From assembly GCF_002874535.1 (NCBI RefSeq), contig NZ_CP025025.1, forward strand, positions 4,025,353-4,089,352: a stretch of 64,000 bases of DNA, given 5' to 3'. This DNA comes from Mesobacillus jeotgali (lineage in GTDB: Bacteria; Bacillota; Bacilli; Bacillales; Cytobacillaceae). The position numbers and the translations under genes were made by a program. Below are positions 35,228 to 42,906 of this stretch, in pieces. The first letter of the stretch is position 1. Each line of letters begins with the position of its first letter. The notes under the pieces were generated by a model that made no database searches, had not been told where the DNA came from, and worked only from the letters and a program-made list of their open reading frames with translations.

Positions 35228-35971
35228 TCACTCAGCTACATAATACTCCACCGTTCCATCGAACGACGGGATTTGTTTATTGGTTATGAGAGTGCACTCT
35301 TTCAATTCAAATGCCTTACATAATGTACTTTTATTGAATTTTGAGCTATCAGCCAGAACGTAGCATCTATTCGAATTAGAATTCACAATGGTTTTCTTGC
35401 TGGCTTCACGGAAGTCAGGTGTGTTGATACCTACTTCCAGGCCGAAACCGCTGGTTCCTAAAAAGGATCTGTCGAAATTCATGTTTCTTAAAGATGCATC
35501 TGTCATTGGACCTGATATTGAGTCGAGACTCTTGTTCACTTCGCCGCCAACGATGATACAGCTTTCGATTCCGTTTCCGTTTATTTCATTCAAAACCTGA
35601 ATATTCGAGGTAACAACCCGTACTCCTTTGGCCTTAATATACTTAACCATGGCAGAACAAGTGGTACCCGAGTCAATATAGATGACTTCCTCATCCTCTA
35701 CGAGTGAAGCAGCATATTTAGCGATTTTTTCTTTGTCCTCTTTGAAAAGGAGTTTCTTTGTTCCCACCGGGATCTCATAAGCATCGAGCTTCAGCTTGAC
35801 CGCTCCGCCCCTAAGCAGGACGATATAATTTTCATCCTCCAGGGTTTTAAGGTCCCTGCGGATCGTGGATTCAGACACACCAACAAAGATTTTTAAAAAA
35901 TCTTCTATATACATGATTTTCTTGTTTTCGAGCTCATCCATGATTTTTTCGCGTCTAACATATGGAATCAT
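35228..35971 (-). CDS. DeoR-family transcription regulator
   Basis: The product has 247 residues. An N-terminal winged helix-turn-helix (VSESTIRRDLKTLEDENYIVLLRGGAV) is followed by a DeoR C-terminal sugar-phosphate sensor domain (IYIDSGTTCSAMVKYI, VVTSNIQVLNEI, SFLGTSGFG). The domain resembles the sugar-phosphate isomerase fold and binds a phosphorylated pathway intermediate. It is the last gene of the ABC transporter/kinase operon, 18 bases after rbsK, and very probably its autoregulated repressor. The operator candidate is the phased repeat array at 41631-41690. Confidence 0.93.
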   Translation of the reverse strand: MIPYVRREKIMDELENKKIMYIEDFLKIFVGVSESTIRRDLKTLEDENYIVLLRGGAVKLKLDAYEIPVGTKKLLFKEDKEKIAKYAASLVEDEEVIYIDSGTTCSAMVKYIKAKGVRVVTSNIQVLNEINGNGIESCIIVGGEVNKSLDSISGPMTDASLRNMNFDRSFLGTSGFGLEVGINTPDFREASKKTIVNSNSNRCYVLADSSKFNKSTLCKAFELKECTLITNKQIPSFDGTVEYYVAE

Positions 35972-35989
35972 AATTCAAACCCTCTATAA

Positions 35990-36907
35990 CTAATTATTTA
36001 TATTTTCAAGTACTTCACTCAAAGTAGGCATCGCATTTTGAGCTCCGATTTTCATAACGGTCCTTGAGCTTACCAGCGAGGAAAATGCACCTATTTCTTC
36101 AGGAGACTTTTTATGTATCAGAGAATAGGCCAGCGCACCAACATAAGAATCACCAGCCCCTGTAGTCTCAACGGCATCCACCTTTTCAGATGGAACTCTG
36201 TATAGTGTATTTCCTGAATATAAGATACTGCCTTTTTCCCCGAGAGTAATGACTAATAAATCATTTGCATATAGCGCCAATTTTTCACAGACCGCTTCCG
36301 CATCCTCCACAGAAGCAACCTTGGTACCGGCATAAAAGCCAGCCTCTGTTTCATTGACGACCAGGCAATCAACCATTTTCAAACATTCTACCTCGAGTTC
36401 ACTTGCCGGGGCCGCATTCAAGATTACATAACTGTCATGCTTCTTGGCAAGCTTTATTGTATATTCTACAACATCTTTCGGTACTTCCAATTGCAAGACG
36501 ACAATCTTGCTTCTCCTCAGGACTTCCTCAGATCGATCGATGTCCTCTCGAGTAAGATGATAATTCGCCCCTTTGGAGATAGTGGCGATAACGCTTCCAT
36601 TTTCAAGCGCATTGACTACGCCCAGTCCTGTGTTGGAATCCACCGCTGCAACATGGTCGAGATTCACTCCATAGCTTGACAGATTACGCAGCATTTCCTT
36701 GCCAAACGCATCATTGCCCACTTTGCCAACCATATAAGTCTCCAAGCCTAGTTTAGCGCACTGGACTGCCTGATTGGCTCCCTTTCCCCCTCCGCAAAAA
36801 GAAACACTGTCGGCTGAGTATGTTTCTCCTATTTCCGGAAGCCGCTTCTGTTTGAAAATAATGTCGTAGTTGATACTTCCTACTACGGCAACTGTGTCAT
36901 TTTTCAT
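35990..36907 (-). CDS. rbsK: PfkB-family sugar kinase (ribokinase-like)
   Basis: The product has 305 residues, the normal ribokinase length. GGGKGANQAVQCAKLG is near residue 38. The anion-hole and catalytic motif ETTGAGDSYVGALAY is near 250. It phosphorylates the imported sugar with ATP in the cytoplasm. It lies 17 bases after the ABC permease. The absence of a pyranase (rbsD) and the presence of an isomerase in the operon make a substrate other than ribose possible, so the symbol indicates family similarity only. Confidence 0.88.
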   Translation of the reverse strand: MKNDTVAVVGSINYDIIFKQKRLPEIGETYSADSVSFCGGGKGANQAVQCAKLGLETYMVGKVGNDAFGKEMLRNLSSYGVNLDHVAAVDSNTGLGVVNALENGSVIATISKGANYHLTREDIDRSEEVLRRSKIVVLQLEVPKDVVEYTIKLAKKHDSYVILNAAPASELEVECLKMVDCLVVNETEAGFYAGTKVASVEDAEAVCEKLALYANDLLVITLGEKGSILYSGNTLYRVPSEKVDAVETTGAGDSYVGALAYSLIHKKSPEEIGAFSSLVSSRTVMKIGAQNAMPTLSEVLENINN

Positions 36908-36924
36908 AATCAGTTACCAGCTCC

Positions 36925-37896
36925 TCATGCTATTTTCTTTTTGCTGAAATTGATTTTTTTGACTTTATCCTGGATGACTTCGAAATAAGCAGCTATCACT
37001 ATTATCGCACCTGTTGCAATATATTGCCAAAAAGTATCGACACCAACAACAACCAGACCGACCTTCAAGGTAGATAATAAAATAGCGCCAAGCAGCGTTC
37101 CGATCATCGTTCCTCTTCCACCCGCAAGACTGGCTCCACCAATCGCCGCTGCGGCAATTGCATTCAACTCATACGTTTGGCCTGCAGCCGGCTCCCCCGA
37201 TCCTAATCGAGCCAATAAAACCATACCAGCAAGGGCTGCTCCGGTTCCAGAAATAGCATAAGCCAGCATTTTACTTCTATTGACATTCACACCTGATAAA
37301 ATAGTAGCTTCTTCATTACCGCCGATCGCATAAATATAGGTTCCAAGTTTAGTATATTTAAGAATGACATGGCCTACAACAGCAAAGGCTAATAAGACAA
37401 AAATTGAAATCGGAATCGAGCCAAATAATTTCGAGTTGAATATGCTGCGGAAATTAGAAGGAATATCTAATACCGGCCATCCTCCAGTAATGATGTAGGC
37501 GATTCCTCTATACGCACTCATTGTACCAAGAGTAGCGATAAATGGCTGAAGTTTTAACTTGGAGATTAATAGACCATTGAACAAACCTAGTAAAAATCCC
37601 AGCACAATGCCGCATACGATTGCTATAACAGGATCCACACCCCTTACCAGCAAATCACCGACAACTACAATGACAATCGCGAAAATAGAACCTACAGAAA
37701 GGTCAATCCCCCCTGTAATAATGGCATATGTAATACCAAGGGCGAGAAGGCCATTGATAACGCTCTGGTCCATTATGTCTAACAGGTTTCCGGTACTTAA
37801 ATAGACCGGCTGGATGATTGAAAACACAATAACCATTATAAAAATAGCAACTATTAAGCTGAATTCTCGATTGAAACCTGCTGATTTTAGTTTCAT
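36925..37896 (-). CDS. rbsC: Ribose-type sugar ABC transporter permease
   Basis: The product has 323 residues with 8-10 membrane helices. Family signatures are ITGGIDLSVGSIFAIV and AIAAAAIGGASLAGGRGTMIGTLLG. It is the membrane channel of a CUT2-class importer. Its ATG overlaps the stop of the ATPase gene (ATGA). It works with the ATPase and lipoprotein upstream. Sugar specificity cannot be read from the sequence. Confidence 0.92.
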   Translation of the reverse strand: MKLKSAGFNREFSLIVAIFIMVIVFSIIQPVYLSTGNLLDIMDQSVINGLLALGITYAIITGGIDLSVGSIFAIVIVVVGDLLVRGVDPVIAIVCGIVLGFLLGLFNGLLISKLKLQPFIATLGTMSAYRGIAYIITGGWPVLDIPSNFRSIFNSKLFGSIPISIFVLLAFAVVGHVILKYTKLGTYIYAIGGNEEATILSGVNVNRSKMLAYAISGTGAALAGMVLLARLGSGEPAAGQTYELNAIAAAAIGGASLAGGRGTMIGTLLGAILLSTLKVGLVVVGVDTFWQYIATGAIIVIAAYFEVIQDKVKKINFSKKKIA

Positions 37897-39398
37897 TGTT
37901 TTACCCCCATAGCGTACTGAAGAATATCCTCTTCTGTCAGGTTTTCGTTGATATACTCTTTTACTTTTCTGCCTTCGCGCATCACAATGATTCTGTCGCT
38001 TAATCCAAGTACCTCAGGCAATTCAGAGGAAACGACGATAATCGATTTACCCAGTTCAAGCAGTTCCTCGAGAACACGGTAGATCTCAGCCTTCGCACCG
38101 ACATCGACCCCTTTGGTTGGTTCATCGAGGATCAATATCTCTGCATCAGATGACAGCCATTTAGCGATTACAACTTTCTGCTGATTGCCGCCACTCAGGT
38201 TTACGGTCATATAATGCGGATCTCTCGGCCGAAAATTGATTTCTTCGGCGTACTGGTTGCAGTTATCGGTTTTCTTTTTATGATTTAACAGGCCATACTG
38301 AGTGAACTTCTCCATCTTGGTAAGACCAACATTATTTGCATTGTCAAAATACTTTATAAAACCTTCTGTTTTACGGTTTTCCGGTATGAGCCCTATTCCC
38401 AGCTTTACTGCATGTTCTGGTGAGTTAATTTCGACTGGCTGGCCGTTTATTTTGATCATTCCTCCCGATTTTCGCATTGCTCCAAAAATCGTTTTTACAA
38501 CGTCCGTCCTCTTGGCTCCGACTAAGCCAGCAAATCCCAGTATTTCACTCTTTTTAAGGTGAAAGCTTATATCTTCGAAGACACCATTCACAGATAAATT
38601 CTCTACTTCTAAAACTTTTTCATCCGTCAATTCAAGCTTTTTGTTCCTGACCGCGTAAGCAGATACGCCTCGGCCAACCATCTTCTTTATTAACTCTTCT
38701 CTGTTAATATCACTTATATTGAAAGTATCAATATGCTTGCCATCCCTCAGAACGGTTGCCCGGTCGCATATTTCAAAAACTTCATCCAGACGATGACTTA
38801 CGTATAAAATGGTAATTCCGTTCTTCTTTAATTCCCTGATAATAGAAAACAGTGTACCCACTTCTTGATTTGTCAGTGAAGCAGATGGCTCATCGAATGA
38901 AATCACCTGGGCGTTATGGTATAAACCTTTTGCGATGGCGATCATCTGCATCTCCCCGGTGCTCAGTGTTCCCGCAAGATCTTCACTCCTAAAGTTGCAA
39001 TTCATTTTTTCCAGAATAGCATTCGCTTTCTTATGGAGTGTTTTATAATCGATGAACATCCCTTTTCGTGGCTCATTTCCAAGGGTGATATTCTGGCCAA
39101 CAGTCAATTCTGGTATTAAACTGACTTCCTGATGGACTTTTGAGATCCCATCCTTGATTGCCTCATTGGCATTGTTATAAGAAACAGCTGTCCCGCGTAT
39201 TTCCACAGTCCCTTCATACTCTGAGTTGACGCCATGAAGGATATTCAGCAGTGTTGATTTCCCCGCTCCATTCTCACCTAACAGTGCATGGACCTCTCCT
39301 TTTTCGATGCTAAAGCTAACATTGTCCAAAGCTTTAACTCCGGGGAAAACCTTTGAAATATTTTTAAAGTTAATGATATTGTCTTTTTGATTTCCCAT
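37893..39398 (-). CDS. rbsA: Ribose-type sugar ABC transporter ATP-binding protein
   Basis: The product has 501 residues from ATG 39398 (GGGGG site); an upstream in-frame extension to 39461 lacks a binding site. Two fused ABC domains are typical of CUT2 ATPases. The first has an intact Walker A (GENGAGKST) and signature LSTGEMQM. The second has a degenerate P-loop (GLVGAKRTD) and LSGGNQQKVVIAKWL with DEPTKGVDVGAK. It energises sugar uptake. It is third in the operon, between the lipoprotein and permease genes. Confidence 0.93.
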   Translation of the reverse strand: MGNQKDNIINFKNISKVFPGVKALDNVSFSIEKGEVHALLGENGAGKSTLLNILHGVNSEYEGTVEIRGTAVSYNNANEAIKDGISKVHQEVSLIPELTVGQNITLGNEPRKGMFIDYKTLHKKANAILEKMNCNFRSEDLAGTLSTGEMQMIAIAKGLYHNAQVISFDEPSASLTNQEVGTLFSIIRELKKNGITILYVSHRLDEVFEICDRATVLRDGKHIDTFNISDINREELIKKMVGRGVSAYAVRNKKLELTDEKVLEVENLSVNGVFEDISFHLKKSEILGFAGLVGAKRTDVVKTIFGAMRKSGGMIKINGQPVEINSPEHAVKLGIGLIPENRKTEGFIKYFDNANNVGLTKMEKFTQYGLLNHKKKTDNCNQYAEEINFRPRDPHYMTVNLSGGNQQKVVIAKWLSSDAEILILDEPTKGVDVGAKAEIYRVLEELLELGKSIIVVSSELPEVLGLSDRIIVMREGRKVKEYINENLTEEDILQYAMGVKQ

Positions 39399-39482
39399 GA
39401 TTGATTCCCCCTTTTTAAAAACTATAGCCGAATCATTTGATCCGACTATAGTTCTAAACAAATTAAGGTTGTAGCTTATCCA

Positions 39483-40568
39483 TTACTTGGCTATTTCTGG
39501 ATCTGTCCATTTAATGATTTCTTCAGCTGAAGTTTCAACATTCGTGCTGTCAATCAAGGCTTGCGGCGTCCAAATTACTCTTGGCAGCTTCTGTCCGCCC
39601 AATTGGCGAATCGCCATTTCGACCGCAATCTGTCCTTTATATAAAGGGAAGGAGTCGATTGTAGCGTCCATCTCGCCTTTACGGATCGAATCATATGCTT
39701 CTCCGATTCCATCTACACCAACAACCAGGATATCTCTGCCAGACTCATTCACAGCCTCCTGTGCCCCTAATGCCATTGTGTCGTTATTCGCAAAGATTGC
39801 ATCCAGGTCAGAGTGCTTTTTAATCCATGTTGCCGCAATATCTTTTGCCTTAGAGCGATCCCAGTCAGCGTTTTGCTTTTCTGCAATTTCGATATCAGGA
39901 GCATTTTCCTTCATCCAATTTTCAAAGCCCAGCGTTCTCTGTCTTGCTGCAAATGCCTTAGGCATACCTACGATAATGGCAACTTTCCCTTTACCGTCAA
40001 TCTTTTCGGAAATCCACTCAGCTAGCAATTCTCCATTTTGGTCAGCTTTCGGTCCAACGAAATTAGGTGCTTCCTTGATGATTCCATCATTGACATTGAT
40101 GACGGGAATATCCGCTTCTAATGCACTCTCAACACCTGGTACAAGGTTGCTGTCTGAAATAGGGGATAGAAGCAAAGCAGTATATTTTTTATTGATCATG
40201 TCTTTTACAATTGATAATTGGCCTTCTTCATCCGACTCCCCTTGTGGTGACTTCATATCTACGGTCAGGTTATATCCTTTATTGCTGAACTTTTCTGCAC
40301 CAGTTTCCATTCCTTCTTTCAAAGTTCTCCAGTATTCATTTTCGAAAGCCTTAGCCACCCCGCCAAGCCTGATTTCGTCTGAAACCATCGGAACAGCACC
40401 TAAGCTGTCCCTTACCTCTTCGTATGTCTTGCCGTCTGCATTATCAGGGTTGAATGATTTATCGCTGCTGCTTTCACCGCCGCCGGTGCTACTGCTGCTG
40501 CATCCAGTAATCAGCAAAGACATCGCAAGAGCACTTGTTACCAACAATTTTTTATTACTTTTCTTCAT
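39483..40568 (-). CDS. rbsB: Sugar ABC transporter substrate-binding lipoprotein
   Basis: The product has 361 residues from ATG 40568 (GGGAGG site). A signal peptide with lipobox LITGC is followed by a Ser/Gly-rich linker. The periplasmic-binding fold of the RbsB/ALS type (Peripla_BP_4) has LLLSPISDSNLVPGVESA, DAIFANNDTMALGAQEAV and VVGVDGIGEAYDSIRKG. It captures the sugar outside the membrane for the RbsAC-like importer. It is somewhat longer than E. coli RbsB, with an extra N-terminal segment, which resembles other CUT2 binding proteins. Confidence 0.9.
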   Translation of the reverse strand: MKKSNKKLLVTSALAMSLLITGCSSSSTGGGESSSDKSFNPDNADGKTYEEVRDSLGAVPMVSDEIRLGGVAKAFENEYWRTLKEGMETGAEKFSNKGYNLTVDMKSPQGESDEEGQLSIVKDMINKKYTALLLSPISDSNLVPGVESALEADIPVINVNDGIIKEAPNFVGPKADQNGELLAEWISEKIDGKGKVAIIVGMPKAFAARQRTLGFENWMKENAPDIEIAEKQNADWDRSKAKDIAATWIKKHSDLDAIFANNDTMALGAQEAVNESGRDILVVGVDGIGEAYDSIRKGEMDATIDSFPLYKGQIAVEMAIRQLGGQKLPRVIWTPQALIDSTNVETSAEEIIKWTDPEIAK

Positions 40569-40633
40569 CTCAATTCCTCCCATTTTTCAGCTTAGATAAT
40601 TTAATAGGTACTACCCATATGCACTATGCTTTT

Positions 40634-41563
40634 TTATCGCAAGCATTGGTAAAATAGTTCATTAACGGCTACAGCGTCATTTTTGGAGATGGTTTCTTGG
40701 ATGAATTCAAGACCGATGTCGTCAATCAAATCATTTAGCTTTTTAATCACCTTTACATTTTGGCGAATTTCAGCAATCGGTTCCTCCCTTATCGGGAATG
40801 TATCGAAATAGATGACGCCCTGGTAGTTGTACTTCTTCAGGTAGTAGATGAATTCCAGTGTTTGCATGAATGAAACAGTTCCAACCATAAGTCCATCATC
40901 GTGTGTACCATAACCATCATTGATGTGGACACCGAACAGTTTGCCTCGATCAGCAGCCAAGCTTAAACCGTATGCTGGATTTTCCCGCTTCATCAACATG
41001 TGGCAATAATCCACAGTCACACCTGCATTTTCACGATTGACTTCATTGACCATCAATAGCGTGGTCCCGATGCTGTCTATTAAAGCGTAAGATCGTTCCT
41101 GATAAGGTTTATACTCGATGCTGATTTTCAGGTCTGGAGCGTAGTCTGCCAGATCGGCAACGTATTCTTTTACCTGTTTCCACGCCTTCTGGTAATCACT
41201 TTGGAATGGATAATCAAACCCATCAAACCCTAACCAAAGCGTTATAACTTCTCCGCCCAACTCTCGGCAGGCATCCGCCGCTTCCTTGCATAATACATAA
41301 GCATCTTCTGCGATTGACTGGTTGTTGTTTCCTAATTCCCCGTTAATAAAGTGCTTTCTGAATCTTAATGCAAGCCCGTTCACTTCCAGGTTTGCTTGTT
41401 TAAGAGTTTCTAAGATTTCACTTACTGAGCACTGAGAAAAATGCTCTGGATAATTTAAATCCACATGTGTAATGACTGAAATTTCAGATATTTCTTTCAG
41501 TGCTTCTCTTATGTCTCCGTTGACTGTGGGCAGGATTGAATTGATCCTAGTTGCGAGTTTCAT
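40634..41563 (-). CDS. Sugar phosphate isomerase/epimerase (xylose-isomerase-like TIM barrel)
   Basis: The product has 309 residues. The AP-endonuclease-2/xylose isomerase-like barrel shows metal-site segments KISIEYKPYQ, VTVDYCHMLM, FGVHINDGYG and YFDTFPIRE. It should interconvert a ketose or its epimer before phosphorylation by the kinase downstream. It is the first gene of the operon, 40 bases before the catalogue of transporter genes begins. The combination with a ribose-type importer and PfkB kinase suggests a rarer sugar such as an allulose- or ribulose-like ketose (inference). Confidence 0.85.
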   Translation of the reverse strand: MKLATRINSILPTVNGDIREALKEISEISVITHVDLNYPEHFSQCSVSEILETLKQANLEVNGLALRFRKHFINGELGNNNQSIAEDAYVLCKEAADACRELGGEVITLWLGFDGFDYPFQSDYQKAWKQVKEYVADLADYAPDLKISIEYKPYQERSYALIDSIGTTLLMVNEVNRENAGVTVDYCHMLMKRENPAYGLSLAADRGKLFGVHINDGYGTHDDGLMVGTVSFMQTLEFIYYLKKYNYQGVIYFDTFPIREEPIAEIRQNVKVIKKLNDLIDDIGLEFIQETISKNDAVAVNELFYQCLR

Positions 41564-41599
41564 TATGAACCCCCTATGTAATTTCGACTTCGTAATGTA

Positions 41600-41628
41600 A
41601 ATTTAACACCTCAGGAAACCGTTTACAA
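41600..41628 (-). promoter_or_regulatory. Promoter of the sugar ABC operon
   Basis: In minus-strand reading TTGTAA (-35), a 17-base spacer and TAAATT (-10) lie about 37 bases ahead of the isomerase start. The cre-like site covers the -35 and spacer. Confidence 0.55.
41614..41627 (-). promoter_or_regulatory. cre-like CcpA site
   Basis: TGTAAACGGTTTCC fits the cre consensus TGWAARCGNTWNCW closely, with the last base as the main deviation. Its overlap with the promoter predicts carbon catabolite repression. Confidence 0.65.
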
Positions 41629-41630
41629 TA

Positions 41631-41690
41631 GTTTTTTTCATTATTTTTCACTTTTTTTTATTATTTTTCATTTATTTTCATTTTTGTTCA
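41631..41690. repeat. Six 10-mers in register, five ending in TCA: phased operator or bent DNA
   Basis: Consecutive 10-base blocks end at 41640, 41650, 41660, 41670, 41680 and 41690; all but the third end in TTCA, mostly TTTTCA. They lie just upstream of the operon -35. The exact 10-bp step places every copy on one face of the helix, as for a cooperative repressor or curved DNA. Confidence 0.75.
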
Positions 41691-41727
41691 TAAATTAATT
41701 TCATAAGATTATACTTATCAAAGCCTA

Positions 41728-41762
41728 TTAAAAAAGGCATTTCCCCTGAAGGAAATACCTTT
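41728..41762 (-). terminator. Terminator of the threonate-type operon
   Basis: AAGGTATTTCC and GGAAATGCCTT pair around a 6-base loop and are followed by T6 in minus-strand reading. It lies 140 bases beyond the pdxA-like stop, with the REP element in between. Confidence 0.82.
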
Positions 41763-41803
41763 AATAAAGTGTAACTTTACCTTTTCGGCGCTAGCTTCTA
41801 CAG

Positions 41804-41891
41804 CTGTCAAAATTCCAGCAAAGCATCAAGAAACAGATTTTCGCAATACGAAAGAAGCAAAAGGTACGTCCCTTTGCTTCACTTTGCTTCA
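41804..41891. repeat. REP-like element, copy 3 (about 88 bp)
   Basis: A close copy of 35125-35214 in the same orientation (CTGTCAAAATTCCAGCAAAG at one end, CTTTGCTTCA at the other). It sits between the pdxA-like stop and its terminator, flanked by an imperfect repeat of the end of that gene. Confidence 0.88.
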
Positions 41892-41901
41892 GAATGTACC
41901 T

Positions 41902-42906
41902 TTACCTCTTAGGAGCAAGTTCAATCGCCTGTCTCATAGCTTCAATCAAACTTTTCTCGTCAGCGATACCTTTTCCTGCAATATCGAAGGCTGTTCCATG
42001 ATCTACACTTGTGCGGATGATTGGTAATCCAACCGTAATGTTGACGCCAGCATCCAATCCTAGCACTTTTACCGGACCGTGGCCTTGGTCATGGTACATA
42101 GCAACGACAATGTCAAAGTCTCCCCGAACAGCACGGAAGAATAGTGTGTCAGCTGGAAGTGGTCCAACCGCAGCGATTCCTTCTCCCTGAGCTTTTTCTA
42201 CACCCGGCACGACCTTTTCATCTTCTTCACCATAACCGAATAATCCATTTTCACCAGCGTGCGGATTGATACCGCAAACCGCGATTTTCGGAGCTTCAAT
42301 TCCTGCTTTGCGCAATGTATCATGTGCAAGCTTGATGACATGATAGACACGCTCTGGATTAATCATTTTAACTGCATCGATGATTCCTACATGTGTCGTA
42401 ACATGGATTACGCGCAAATTCGGCGCAGAAAGCATCATCGAGTAATCCTGCGTTCCGGTAAGATCCGCAAGAATTTCAGTATGACCAGGATATTTATGTC
42501 CGCCTTTTTGCAATGCTTCTTTATTCAAAGGAGCAGTACAGATCGCATCAATCTTCTGTTCATTGGCAAGCTCGATTGCTGTACGTAAGTATTCAAAAGC
42601 TGCGTGCCCAGCATCGGGAGAAACCTCTCCGACTGGAAGGTCAGCAGGCAGAAGATTCAAGTCCAGGCAATGAATCGTCCCAAGCTTATATTCAATCTCT
42701 CCTAAACCTTCAGCAGTAACAGATTGAATCTCCAGCTCACTGCCGACAAAGCTTCTAGCCCGTTCAAGAATCTTGCTGTCACCGATGACAAAAGGATTGC
42801 TGATGTTATAGATTTCTTCATTTGCGAGTGTCTTTAAAATAATCTCAGGTCCAACGCCTGCTGCGTCACCCATTGTTATTCCGATCACTGGTTTAGTTTG
42901 TTTCAT
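41902..42906 (-). CDS. pdxA2: PdxA-family dehydrogenase (4-phospho-threonate/erythronate type)
   Basis: The product has 334 residues from ATG 42906, 9 bases after AGGAAAGG; the TTG at 42915 would touch that site. Family motifs are GITMGDAAGVGPEI, the metal histidines in YPGHTEIL and VTTHVGI, and MYHDQGHGPVKVLG. PdxA itself makes vitamin B6, but the pairing with a DUF1537 kinase marks the PdxA2 branch, which oxidises and decarboxylates 4-phospho-D-threonate or 4-phospho-D-erythronate to DHAP. It overlaps the kinase gene by 14 bases. It is the last gene of the operon. Confidence 0.9.
   Translation of the reverse strand: MKQTKPVIGITMGDAAGVGPEIILKTLANEEIYNISNPFVIGDSKILERARSFVGSELEIQSVTAEGLGEIEYKLGTIHCLDLNLLPADLPVGEVSPDAGHAAFEYLRTAIELANEQKIDAICTAPLNKEALQKGGHKYPGHTEILADLTGTQDYSMMLSAPNLRVIHVTTHVGIIDAVKMINPERVYHVIKLAHDTLRKAGIEAPKIAVCGINPHAGENGLFGYGEEDEKVVPGVEKAQGEGIAAVGPLPADTLFFRAVRGDFDIVVAMYHDQGHGPVKVLGLDAGVNITVGLPIIRTSVDHGTAFDIAGKGIADEKSLIEAMRQAIELAPKR

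Larger units (their letters stand above)
41564..41901. other. Control region of the sugar ABC operon and 3' region of pdxA
   Basis: This 338-base stretch contains the operon promoter, a cre-like site, the phased repeat array, the pdxA operon terminator and REP copy 3, all listed separately. Confidence 0.75.

Noticed and set aside
39487-40599. 370-codon plus-strand ORF
   Set aside because: It is antisense to the substrate-binding lipoprotein gene and its composition (Ser/Ile-rich, no domain) is that of a shadow frame.
41902-42906. Vitamin B6 biosynthesis PdxA
   Set aside because: The overlapping DUF1537 kinase and KdgT-like permease point to the four-carbon acid sugar branch (PdxA2).
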